This document shows, piece after piece, positions 13,900-25,548 of a stretch of 64,000 nt of DNA. The notes beneath the pieces were generated by a model that was not told the origin of the DNA, made no database searches, and was given only the letters and a program-made list of their open reading frames with translations. The stretch's first letter is position 1. Every line of letters starts with the position of its first letter. The position numbers and the translations under genes are program-made. Origin of the DNA: Corticium candelabrum (Eukaryota; Porifera; Homoscleromorpha; Homosclerophorida; Plakinidae). The DNA is taken from the NCBI RefSeq assembly GCF_963422355.1, contig NC_085103.1:3593454-3657453 (forward strand). The letters are read 5' to 3'.

Positions 13900-14745
13900 A
13901 ATCACAACAATCAATTACATTTCAAGTCACACATTCCGCTACCTACCAGATGGTTGACACGGCACCGTAGGACTACTGTAAACTACCCTCACACTATCGC
14001 ATTTATCTGAAAAATCTGTAACAGAATTACGATTGCATTCTGATAAATCATGCAATATGCAGATTACTCGCAGATGATCTTCCATCGGGCGTGTTAATGA
14101 CAACATCGTTCAATTTGACAACAATATCTGAAAGATTAAGAGAATATAGATATAAATTGTATACTGCATATTAATACAGTTGGATCACACACACGCCGGC
14201 ATGCACACACACCTTTCCACATGCATGCACACACACACACACACACACACACCTCTAAAGTCTAGTCTTTGATCAGGTTTCTGTGCCCAACACACTTTGA
14301 TAAGACTCGTTACTTGACTTGGACAGTCGTCAGACTCAGTAATTGCCGGCCTCGCTCCAGAAAGAACCATAGCTCGAATAGCAACATCATTATCTTCCAC
14401 AAACAACCAACAGCTAGCGTATCAAACTGCAAATTTGACAACCAGACTAACCACCAAATGGTCTCGCCTTTTCCTTCATCTGCCATAGTATCATTCCATA
14501 CCTACATCAATGTTCAAATCATAGACACTAACATGGTAACAATTTCTACTCACGAGTAGACGTCTCCTTTCCGAGCTTTCTCTTCAACTTCCGATTGATC
14601 GAATCGCTCGGGAGGAATGAATGGCAGAGTACCGTTTGGATTGAAGTTTTTCTTTTGTCTTGCTGTAGTAAAAGTAGAAATGCCTCGCACTTTTGAGAGA
14701 CCAAAGTCACTGACCTACGTCACACATCACGTAAATAACACTTGA

Positions 14746-14821
<76 letters not shown>

Positions 14822-15013
14822 GTGAATACCAATGCAAATTTTATTAATTTTTTGTTTATCTATTGTCAATGTCATTAATTAATCATTATCTTGTTGCTAG
14901 AATGTATAATTCTTTGAAAACACAGGGATGCGTCGATGTGATTAAAGATAATTAGCTAAATCAATGTCCCACACTATAGATACTTTGAATTCAGCACAAG
15001 TGACAGAAGTGAC

Positions 15014-15068
<55 letters not shown>

Positions 15069-16728
15069 TTATTGTAAATATCAATGTAAATTTATTAATT
15101 TTTGTCAATTTATTGTCATTATCATTAATTAATCATTAGCTTAATTGTTGCTAGAATGCATACGGTAATTCTTTGAAAACACATGGTTCATCAATATGAT
15201 TAAAGATAATTAACTAAATACCATCAATGTCCCATGTATACTACTTCGAATTCAGCACATGCATGCATATGCTTGACAGCTGCGCAACTCTTGCACAGAG
15301 CGGGCTTGTTATCCACATTATTTCTCAATTCTGCATGTATAGCACTCTTGCATCACTGGAAGTTAATAAATTAATTAACTATTGAGATGGACCATCAGAT
15401 CATTATCGTGCTTTTATTGAACCGTCGCCATCTTTCGTTCTGCTACTTTGTTGTAGCTAGAGATCAATGTACCAAGTCTCCTAGCTGCATGGAAAATACT
15501 GTGAAGCGACATCATGTACAGCTAGCAACCGGATCCAGAAGAAAGCAGCGGCAATGTTTCCTACAAATCTTTCTTACAAGACGACGTCGATCGTTCATCA
15601 TCAGTCCTACTTAGAACATATTGCTCTCTGGTCGGTGGTGTGCACGCAACAGTGCGGTCTCATGAGACCTTCGCTGGCTTCTGGAAGAATGATGAATTCG
15701 TTTGTTTTGTGATTCTTCTGTAAAAAGTAATAAATGCGTGCAACTATTACCTGAACTTTATTCTGCGCTTCTCAGTTTGACAACAGTTTGACCGTAAAAT
15801 GGAGGTTTACGACATTTTGGCTTTTCTATCTTAATGCTAGGGTTACGTCACTTATTGTTGGTGTCCCAAAGGACTGCTGATTGGCTCAACAAATTCCCGA
15901 GAGTGATTCACGTTGATGAGCTAGTGTTATGTCACCTATTTTACGGGTCCCAAAACGACTACTGACTGGCTCAACAAATCCTTAAGCGTGACACACGCTT
16001 ATAAACATAGATAGATAGATAGGTAACGACATACTGACAGACAGACCGGAAGTCAATTCAGCCCGTTTAGAGTGAGCTTCTCACGAAGCAGTCCACCACT
16101 TACTGTGGTGACCTTCTTTTAGTCTCATAGCTTAATTAATTAATTAATTAAAATAACATTATTACTTACTAATTATGTCTACATACCTTGCAATGGTAAT
16201 TAGCATCGACCAGAATGTTAGCACTCTTCAGATCCCTGTGAACAATAGGCGGCTGTTGACGATGCAGATACTCCATGGCGACAGCAACTTCACGCGCCAT
16301 TCTTGCAAGACACACCCACTCACGCCAGTCCAAGTGAACTTCGAGTTTCTCCAACAGTAACGCATCGAGATTGCCATTCTCCACGAACTCCATAACAAAC
16401 GCGTAGAACGACGCATGGAAACACACGCCCAAAAACTTGACAATATTGGGATGAGCCAGTCCACTCAAAATGGCGACTTCCTTTCGAAACATTCGCTCCT
16501 GCCTGAAATCCAGTTACTTCGATTTAGAAAAAAACAAGAATAATTCTAAATAATTACTGACTCTTCTTTTAGTCTTCTTGGCCCGCTCAGAACCTTCACC
16601 GCGACGATATCGTTCGTGTCCGTTCTTTCTGCCCGAAAGACTTCGCCAAAGCTGCCTGAGTCGACGAAGTCATCTTTGTCGTTGTATTTTAAAGTGCTCC
16701 GATCAAATGACTTGATGAGAAACTCCAT
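13192..16728 (-). CDS. RIPK2-like kinase: kinase domain plus C-terminal CARD
   Basis: Nine exons join in phase: 16562-16728, 16187-16502, 14554-14714, 14452-14501, 14253-14393, 14068-14127, 13943-14015, 13541-13617, 13192-13478 (443 residues). The kinase shows SGSFGEVF (24-31; the first Gly of the loop is Asp23), Lys45 in VAVK, HRDLKSAN (Asp146), DFGLSK (164-169), GTLPFIPPERF and CWAQKPDQRLDF. A Ser/Thr/Pro-rich linker follows. The last exon gives a CARD: MELLADLEVKGVL, then RTGAKDLLMWLSRRG and FLEALKHSQPHLHEML. Kinase plus CARD is the RIPK2 layout; vertebrate RIPK2 relays NOD1/NOD2 signals to NF-kB. The first four coding exons match the RIPK1-like neighbour in length (167, 316 versus 319, 161, 50 nt), which indicates tandem duplication. 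It lies 403 bp from, and divergent to, the MFSD2-like gene. Confidence 0.85.
13627..13896. repeat. (CA)n microsatellite with CATGCA/CGCA interruptions
   Basis: About 270 bp of CA-based array filling the intron before exon 8 of the RIPK2-like gene. Confidence 0.95.
14746..15066. repeat. Two (TG)n arrays inside a local duplication
   Basis: TG arrays at 14746-14818 and 15016-15066. The DNA after each is a diverged copy of the other (attaattttt...attgtca...cattaattaatcatta...gttgctagaatg...cattttgaaaacaca-like), so about 240 bp was duplicated in tandem in this intron. Confidence 0.85.
15835..16000. repeat. Direct tandem duplication of about 78 bp
   Basis: Two diverged units share tag.gtta.gtcac.tatt, gtcccaaa.gact.ctga.tggctcaacaaat and gtga..cacg. 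Within intron 2 of the RIPK2-like gene. Confidence 0.7.
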
Positions 16729-17131
16729 GTACGATGTAGCGAGCGAGAAGTAAAAAAGTGCTTCGCGCCTGGAATTGTCATACGGGCACCGGACAAGACT
16801 AGCGCGAGAGCATCTGGGGACGAGGCTACAGACAGAGGTCTGTGTAAACACGGGTTAGACAAATCCCGGATTAGGTTACGTGGTCAAAGATTCACGTGGA
16901 GGAAGAACCGAGAATGTTTAATTACGTTAATTCATTTAACGTTATAAAATTATTTTTACGTTAATTAATTAAACGTTAACGTTTTTAATTATTGTAAGAT
17001 AATACTTCTAGAGCAAAACTTAGCAACACACGCTTGCTTATACGTAGTAGGTACTGTATGCAGTGTAGTCACGTGCTCACGATAACTCAAAACGTCACGT
17101 GACGTTTCTGCAGGAACATTCTTCCTGCAAC
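16729..17131. promoter_or_regulatory. Divergent intergenic region shared by RIPK2-like and MFSD2-like genes
   Basis: The 403 bp between the two start codons must hold the 5' control regions of both genes unless remote first exons exist. It contains several cacgtg-type E-boxes, an AT-rich block near 16920-16995 and a perfect palindrome at 17090-17107. A segment at about 16765-16800 (attgtcatacgggcaccgga) recurs at about 28937 and partly at 54430, so it is an interspersed repeat. Confidence 0.5.
17090..17107. promoter_or_regulatory. Perfect 18-bp palindrome with E-box and CRE-like half sites
   Basis: AAACGTCACGTGACGTTT is exactly self-complementary. It contains CACGTG at the centre flanked by CGTCA/TGACG. 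It ends 24 bp before the proposed MFSD2-like start codon. bZIP or bHLH binding is an inference from the motif. Confidence 0.55.
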
Positions 17132-17726
17132 ATGAAAAGCTCCATCGAACAGGTGACAGCAAACTGCCTAACCAACAAGCCTTGAACAGTTGTCAATGAG
17201 TACACCAATCTATCTAGGAGAAACTGCTCACATCGGGCAGTGAAGGTCGTCGTTCGACGCCTAGCAAGCTCTCTACACTGAGAAAGTTTCTGTTCGGTGT
17301 GGGAGGTGCAGCGTCGATGATGGCAGGAACAGTTCTCGGGTTCTATCTTCAGATATTTCTTTTGGAAACAGCACAAGTAAGACGTAGGCGTGGCGTATGT
17401 GAAAGGCGTGGTTTGGTCTCGTGCACAATAAAAGTCGCGACATAGACAAGTAATTGTATTGTCTGAAGTTGTGGAAAGTGTTTAAAAATAAATAAAAGGG
17501 ATACGTTGAGAACTTTAGATATATATACTCGATTGCTACTCTTTCAATCAGAAAGAAGTGTCTTGTGTACTAGCTTAGTATATTGCGTATTGAACAGACA
17601 GATAGACAAACAAACAGACAAATTAAGAGACAGACAGACAAACATACATACATACATACATACAGACAGACAGATACGTACACAGACAGACAGACAGACA
17701 AGCAGACAGACAGACAGACAGACAGG

Positions 17727-17757
<31 letters not shown>

Positions 17758-18909
17758 ATTTAATGCAGTATGAATGTGGTCAAAGGCTTGATCATGACAA
17801 ATATGATGAACATGGTTTTCACCTTCATAGTTGTAAAACATGGGTTGGCACTGTTTGGTCACACAACGCCATCACTGGTGTCTGGGCTGATTGTCTAGAA
17901 TCCCTTTCAATCCCTCATCATGTTAACAGCAACGACCGACCAGACACATTCAGTTTGATTAGGAATAAATTGTATGCTCTTGATACCTCACTGGCTCACC
18001 CTTGGAATCAAGACATAATTGAAAGAGCAGCAGAACAAGATGGGATTGCAGCACAAGCCAGAGAAGAATTGAAAGAGAAAAAGTATAAGGACAAGATACT
18101 AGCAACAGGAGGACACGCAAAACCATTCCCTTAGTACTGGAACACTTTGGGCGTTGGGGCTGAGAAGCTCACAAGTGTCCCCACCAACAGTCTGAGAAAT
18201 CGATTGACGAATCTGGTAAGAAAACGGAGGCCAGATCAAGAATTACTGGAGGCAATGCTTATCAGTTGCTCTGCAATCATATAATGTTAAAGTTTTGTCA
18301 ACGAAGCAGTGAAGAACATTGACTGTATTAGAGATGCTTCTTCACTACAACTTTGTTTTCATTAATGTGACTTGTGTAACTCGACCCATGGGTTGAGAAC
18401 TCACTATTTAGCTGTAGTACCTTATTTACTGTATGGTAGTATTGATGTTGAAAATAAAAGACAGACAGACAGGCAGACAGACAGAAAGACAAACAACAAC
18501 AGAAAAGCATTTTGTACATGGCTATAACTATTATCAACCTATCACTGACCATGTAAAATCAGTGAGGTGTAGAGTACTATCCTCTCATGTTCTCTAGTTG
18601 TCTCCAGGTTATGCATCTATAGTCGTCTTTGTTGGTAAGTTATGGGATGCAATTACTGACCCTCTGGTCGGATTTTGGTCAAGCAAAACAAACACAAGAA
18701 TGGGAAGAATGAGACCATGGTACTATCACTCAACACAAACGTTTCCTTCCAGTTGTTAATTAATATTCATGTGATAGGCTACTGGTTTCCTCAGTGCCGA
18801 TGGTCGCTGCATACATCGCAGTCTGGTTTGTGCCGCCAGGAAATCAGGCAACCAAGACGGTCTACTATGTGCTTGTGTACTGTAGCTATCAGACGTTTAT
18901 GTCGGTATG

Positions 18910-18955
<46 letters not shown>

Positions 18956-20920
18956 AATCTCCCACTGTGCTTTCATTTCCCAGGGTTTTCACGTTCCCTA
19001 CACCGCTCTCACAGTGTACCTAAGTACCGACAGCAAAGAACGAGACTCTGCCACTGCTTTCAGTAAGCACACATGCATTACCAAGACGTCTATTGCTGTA
19101 ATGTTTCTGTCATATAGGAATGGTGTCTGAAGCAATGAGAACTCTTATTGGGGCGGTTACCCAGGGTGTATGCATATCTATTATTGTTGACAAATCGTCA
19201 GAATGCATAGATTATAAAGACGAGCCTAATGCATATTTATCACAAGAGGTGAGTATTGGTTTATTTCAACTAGTAGCATTATGATAGAGAAGATAATGAG
19301 TCAGGTAGTCAGACTCTTACTTTAGTTTCACCTGTATTAGCTTTTTTGATGTGTAAAATATATGAAGATTTGACAGATAGACAGACAGACAGACAGACAT
19401 AAAGGACAGACAAACAGACAGAATGGACAGACAGACAGACAGACAGACAGCAAGAAGGGAGGAAAGGAAGACAATCTAATATGAAAAACAACAACTCGCT
19501 GGCAATACATCAAGCCTTAATTTCACTCCTCTGGTATTTGAACATTTTGGAACTTGGGGATCAGAAGCTACTAACTATCTAAACAAACTGGCCAAAAGAT
19601 CAAGAGACATTGAAGGCTATATAAATGAAGCTGACTTCAGAGGTTTTTGGAGGAAAAAATTCTCAATAATATTACGATGTAACGCTAAAGTCATCCTCCA
19701 CAAGCTGACTCGTGACTTCCCTGGAGAAGTAGATGAGAACATACACAATAGAGACTATCAAAGTAGCTTGCATTAAACTAAAGCTGAACTCAGTAGATTG
19801 CTTGTATTTAGTGTTAGAAATGTAACGTAGAGTTTGTGTTCAATAAATGAAGTTGACAGACAGAGAGAAGGGACAGACAGACAAACACACAGACAGACAG
19901 AACGGACAGACAGACACAGACAGAGAGACAGACAGACAGACAGATAGACAAACAGAATGGACAAGCACACAAACAGACAGAATAACAGGCACACAGACAG
20001 ACAGACAGAACGGACAGACAGACAAACAGGCAGACAGACAGACAGACAGACAAACAGAATGGACAAGCAGACAAACAGCCAGACAAACAGCCAGAAAAAC
20101 AGACAGACAGACAGAACGGACAGACAGATAAACAGACAGGACAGACAGCCAGACAGACAGAGACACAATATATGTGATGGACAGACAGACAGACAGACAT
20201 ACCACGTCATACAACAAGAATCGTAACAATACCTGGTACATTACATTACATTAAACTCTACTCTGCTCTATCTTCACTCTACCTTTTATCTCCACTTCTC
20301 ACATGACTTTCTGTATTATAGTACTAGCCACTCTCTTCTAAACCCCGACACGTAGACGTCGTTTGCCAAACTCGCAAACATGTTCAACACCCTTCCTTCA
20401 CTCTTTATAGAAAACAGCATACTTCACCAGTGCCTGCATTATTGGTATTCTCATGCTGATATCTGCACTATCGCCTTTCTTTGGTGTCAGAGAAGTCAAA
20501 GGTAAGCAAATTGTATCTCCGTCTATCCATTAACCTCATGCTGTTACGACAATTTGATAATGAGTGATAATATCCATAGATGCTGCAGTTACACACGAAC
20601 CCCTTGGATTCTTCAAGAGCCTTTGTTACACCTTCAAGCAGCGTCCGTTTGTCTATTTGATGTTGATGTACTTGTGTGCTTGGTTGATGGTCTCGGTGTG
20701 TATGATAATATTTCCTAACGTTTGGTGGTCATGATGCTTTGTGAGTGTATGGTGCTCTGTTGCAGCTTGTACAAACCAACCTGGCTCTATATGTTCACTA
20801 TGTGTTGGACATGGAAAGCGAATTTCAGTATGGTATTATACTTTTGCTGGTGAGACACAACTGTTTGGAAGACTGTTAGATTGATTGAAAATAATGATGG
20901 TATTAGAATGTATGGACACG

Positions 20921-20995
<75 letters not shown>

Positions 20996-21761
20996 CACAC
21001 ATGCACACACGCACGCACCACATCTACACAAATGCCACCACTCACAACTTGCACACACCATGCAATGGTCCAAACATGTCCATAACCACACACACACAGT
21101 CATAAGACTCAAATCGATAACTACACTACTGTACTTTCTACCACCAAGCATCGATTTCCAAACTTTGTTATAACCACAGGGCTCAATCAAATCCCTTGTG
21201 TCTCACACCAGTACGACTCGTTCTTGCAATTACAGACAATACATGACATCTGCAATGTATGCCTATCTAAATACTTTCCTTATTCCAGGTTGTGGTAGTG
21301 CTCTCAATCCCTCTATGGCAGCTTTCTATTCTCCGATTAGGCAAAAAGGCCTCGTTCGTCATTGGAATAACGGTAAGCATTATTCGCACTCTAAACTGCT
21401 GAGAGTTGAAACTCACTCTCTGTCTACAGTGTACGCTTCCAGGACTGTTTCTCTTGTTGTATATCACCAAAGAATACAAAGACTTATTATGGGTAACAGC
21501 CATCATAAGTGGAGTTGGAACCGGCTCTGCCTTTTTGGTTCCTTGGTGAGTTTGGTGACAAATTGCAACACGTTATGGTTTGATGTTGCTGCCTGTAATG
21601 ATTTTGTTCAGGTCGATGTTGCCTGATGCAATCGATGAGGCTGCGGCAAGAGACGGGAGTCGTTGTTCTATGCATTCTTTGTGTTTTGGCAGAAGTTCTC
21701 GAGTGGTATTGCATTGGGATTGTCGACTCTGGCTCTACAAATGTTAGTGGGCTTGTGTCGT

Positions 21762-21843
<82 letters not shown>

Positions 21844-22251
21844 ATGACTTTGAGTGAAAGAACCTTTAATTTCTTAGATTCGGCAAATACGAAACAGGAA
21901 AGTGTATGCAACCGTGGACAGTTGCTCTCACACTTGGACTCTTAATATCATCTGGCCCAATTTTGCTGATAATTCTGAGCTACTACTTCACCTGGAAGTA
22001 TCCAATAACAGAGCAAAAGCGTTTCGAAATCAAGCAACTCCTCGAGAGTAGAAGGTAAGACACAATCATAGCTACCGCAACATAAAAGGTACCTTCCCTG
22101 TATGTTTTGATTTAGAAACGCCAAAGCAATAAAATCGAATCAGACGAGCACAAACAGAACGTCCAATTCGAAGACACAATATAAACACGAGTCACACGTG
22201 TGTGAGACAGTAATGGGCAAAGAAGATACCGAGACATCGAGAGAGACATAA
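17132..22251 (+). CDS. MFSD2-like major facilitator (sodium-lysolipid symporter family)
   Basis: Fourteen exons: 17132-17152, 17218-17376, 18598-18719, 18778-18904, 18984-19062, 19118-19248, 20411-20501, 20580-20695, 20766-20849, 21289-21372, 21430-21545, 21612-21742, 21878-22054, 22116-22251 (about 524 residues). MFSD2-type signatures include LFGVGGAASMMAGTVLGFYL, LWDAITDPLVGF, FHVPYTALTVYLSTD with KERDSATAF, SMLPDAID and KFSSGIALGLSTLAL. Vertebrate MFSD2A imports lysophosphatidylcholine with sodium at the plasma membrane. All junctions keep phase except in exon 12: the frame entering it (SMLPDAIDEAAARDG) runs into a stop, while the conserved LFYAFFVFWQKF lies one frame away. The exon is one base short near 21650. 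This could be a real frameshift, an assembly error at the GGG run, or a recent pseudogene. Transposon relics sit in introns 2 and 6. Confidence 0.85.
17590..17757. repeat. (GACA)n tetranucleotide array with CATA block
   Basis: GACA-type repeats interrupted by four CATA units, in MFSD2-like intron 2 and directly abutting the next relic. Confidence 0.9.
17760..18290 (+). mobile_element. Retrotransposon-derived polyprotein tail (relic)
   Basis: Plus-strand reading gives ECGQRLDHDKYDEHGFHLHSC, a Cys/His pattern, followed by RPDTFSL and a region ending near YWNTLGVGAEKLT. This resembles the C-terminal part of a retrotransposon polyprotein frequent in marine invertebrates. It is interrupted by a stop at about 18132. 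It lies in MFSD2-like intron 2. Family assignment is tentative. Confidence 0.55.
18911..18952. repeat. (TG)n microsatellite
   Basis: TG array between MFSD2-like exons 4 and 5. Confidence 0.95.
19377..19450. repeat. (GACA)n array
   Basis: GACA repeats with GGACAGACAAACAGACAGAAT-type interruptions in MFSD2-like intron 6. Confidence 0.9.
19519..19776 (+). mobile_element. Second retrotransposon tail relic
   Basis: Open reading LVFEHFGTWGSEATNYLNKL to NRDYQSSLH then TAA. Its FGTWGSEA segment matches the position of NTLGVGAEKLT in the relic at 17760-18290, so both come from the same repeat family. It lies in MFSD2-like intron 6 between GACA arrays. Confidence 0.55.
19853..20205. repeat. (GACA)n complex array
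   Basis: About 350 bp of GACA units with recurring larger blocks (cagacagaacggacagacagaca, aacagaatggacaagca), so a higher-order repeat is built from GACA. In MFSD2-like intron 6. Confidence 0.9.
20923..21005. repeat. (CA)n microsatellite
   Basis: CA array in MFSD2-like intron 9. Confidence 0.95.
21769..21841. repeat. (TG)n microsatellite
   Basis: TG array 27 bp after the donor of MFSD2-like exon 12. Confidence 0.95.
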
Positions 22252-22651
22252 TGACCAACGTCGACGGCAACCAAAATCACACACACATGTACACCACAAG
22301 TTATAACATTTTGGTACTAATCGACTGTACAATAAGATAAATTTGAATCAATTGTGATTGATTGTGTATTCATTATTGACTAATTTGGAAGGTCAGATGC
22401 CATTGTGCAAGTTGTACGAATACGGCATCATGCAAAATTCACGATTCTGTCTTCACTGTGCACGAAAAATCATCGAGCACATGAATGTGGCAAGGATGAC
22501 TCATACAACAACCAGATCGGTCATCCAAAGTTTCAATGTCAACAACGTATAACACAAAATGATTTCTAGAACTCAGTTTTTCTCTCTATACAAAGGCATT
22601 ACCTCAAGTCATCGGTATCTGTGTACTGCAACACTGCACTAGGGTGAGATA
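22252..22651. other. Convergent 3' region between MFSD2-like and KLHL genes
   Basis: The two genes converge here, so this 400 bp should contain both 3' UTRs. No gene or strong terminator signal recognised beyond scattered AATAA-like words. Confidence 0.6.
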
Positions 22652-25367
22652 TCATTGCACGCGGTTTGGTTTGTCTATGACTGCTATACCCGCGTAGCTT
22701 CGTCCCGTGCTAAGACAAGGCGTTACTACCGTCCACATGTCCAACCTGGGATCATACATTTCCATGCTGTTCAAGTTTGACGTGCCGTCATCGCCACCGA
22801 CGACGTATATCATCCCGTTGACAGCCACGGCACCTGCATTACGTCGGCACATCTTCATGTTAGCAATCAACGTCCACTGGTCTTTCTCGGCATCGTAGAA
22901 TTCAGCCGAGCGTCGGATATCGGGACCGTCGTGACCGCCCAGTGCAAAAATGCAGTTGTCGAGTACAGCCACAGCAGAGCCACTGTAAAACAACAGATGT
23001 CTTATTCGACAACTGGTTGCATAACTTTAAATCTAATGAAGCATGGATAAACCAATCTACACAGTAAAATTTTGCTAATACGAAATTCGCTAGTCTAAAC
23101 CCTCACTAATCCAAATGGCCATTAGCATTAACCCTCGGGAGTCCAGTCTGCACAATAAATTTCAAAGCACGTAAAGCTCGGTTATTGCCACGTGTATGTG
23201 TAAACCCCATATGTGTAGACACACCATCAGGCAGACAGACGGGGGGGGGGGGGGGGGGGGAGAGAGAAGCGGGAGAGAGAGAAGCGGGGGAGCGGGGGAA
23301 GAAAAAGATGCTAACAATCCACGACGTTAGCAACTTCTGGATGCATTGCAAACATCATCCTACATGTACAAGTCCTATAGCATAGGCGTGTCTCCATTTG
23401 TTGTGCTTTAAAACTGGTTTTACATAAAACGTGGTTAGAGTCTAAACGTGTTTAGTTAGGAAGCGTCTTCACTTGTAAGTTTTTATCCAAGATTTCAAAT
23501 AGCTATTTCTACAGGACTTCATTGCACCGTGGTAATTTGTTCTCCTGCTACGACAGAAGATGGGTGGGTGGGTCAGACAATGCAATGTGTTGGAGTGCAA
23601 AGTAATAGTGAGAGATGCGACACTAGTAGTTGGAGATGTCAAAGAAATCACTCTCTCGCTCTCTGCAACATCTTAAGCCTGGTTCACAATATTGACGCTG
23701 ACGCTGCAATAGAAAGAATCCTATTCCAGCGTCAGCATCAACATCAGTGTCAATATTGTAGACCAGCCTTTATACCATATCTAAGACTGCCCGATTTTAT
23801 CATCTTCACTATCCTCCAGAGAAACAAGAACAATGCAAAGGCACTTAAGTGTTCGTGTACTGTGTGTTACCATCACATGACCATTAAACTACTTGAGCTA
23901 AACTACCTCAGAATCAGGTTTAACGAAAGCGTTTAACTCTAGTGGAGACGCACTGAATCTTAAACACGTTTAAGCTTAAAACAACTTTAGGCCATAATGG
24001 AGACATGCTCATAGTCTGAAACACCATGTCAGACATCAAACAGATAGAATTAGTGCTTCAACAGTACAAGATTAGATGACTAAAATGGGTACTACAACAT
24101 CTGCCAAGACCACAAAGCTGTCAACCTACAGCGAGTTTGAGAAGACTATATGTTTGGTTCAAGCCGGCAGAGAAGAAAGGCATATCTGTACCAGATGTTT
24201 CTGCTAACTGTGAACAAATTCGTTTCTCCGAATGGCTTAACGACTTACGTGAAACAAAGGGCATTTGGAACAGCAAGGTTCTACTGTAACAGCAAAACAA
24301 ACAAACCTCCTCTAATATCCCGTTTACACGAGCACCTGTAAGCTGGCTCAGTTTCTGGGGTACATGTAAACATGCGCTGAGCCTTTTTAGTTGGGCCAGC
24401 CTAGGCTGGCTCAGGTCAGGTGTACATGGTGTAAATGCATAGCGTGCTGGAATACAAGCCGCGCATGCTCATTCAGTACAAAACGACATGGAACGAGACG
24501 GAGACTCTGTGTCCTAGGTGTCTTATCCAATTGTGGAGTGTCAGTGACCAAGATGTGCAAAATAAATCTCTTGAACTCTGTTGCTGCAACAGTCGCCTGG
24601 CATGGCAATAAACCTACGTCTCATATAAACAGTAGGATATCTCGTATATGTCCTATGCATTTCTTGATATGACTATTGTAAAGCCATACAGAAAAATGCA
24701 AACAGCTTGGCTTCTGTCCATTGCAAACGTGAGCTATGTCAATCTCAAGAAACTAATGCATGTTAATGACAAGCTTATTAAAAGAGTGTGTCGTGTAAAT
24801 GCAGGCCGGAATGCTGGGCTGGCACGGCTCGGCTCGCAATGCATGCTCGTGTAAACGAGGTATCAAGCAAACGTGTGATCAAGACAAACAGTGCACACAC
24901 TAGACAAAAACACTAAACAAACATTAACATTAGGCATAAGTTAGCCCCGGCACAGATAACATTCAGTGAGTATCAGCATCAAAGTGTCTCTCTCAAACAA
25001 CAACATTCGTACACAACAAAATCCTAATACCAACTACTACATAATAAGAGGCAAGAATGTATTTCACACATAAGCAGTCAGTGTTGCTTGCAATTTAATA
25101 AAGTTAATTAATGTATTAATAAAGTGCAGTGACTCACCTTCTGCATTGATTCATCGGAACTGATAAACGCCACGTGTTTGTGTCTGGATTGTAGCATTCA
25201 ACGGTGTTCAAGCACTGACGTGCAATGCCGTCGTATCCGCCGAGAGCATACATGAAATTATTCAAAACGGCCACGCCAACACTTGAGCGTCGAATACTCA
25301 TGGGAGCTACCGTTGTCCATACATTGAGATCTACATGCAATGGCACATAAACTTGTGTGTGTGTGTG

Positions 25368-25425
<58 letters not shown>

Positions 25426-25431
25426 CTGTGT

Positions 25432-25485
<54 letters not shown>

Positions 25486-25489
25486 CTGT

Positions 25490-25548
<59 letters not shown>

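Noticed and set aside
17544-17862. Cys-Leu-Ser-Val and Asp-Arg-Gln-Thr repeat proteins, also at 19773-20241
   Set aside because: Products of GACA/TCTG tetranucleotide arrays in introns. No codon or homology support.
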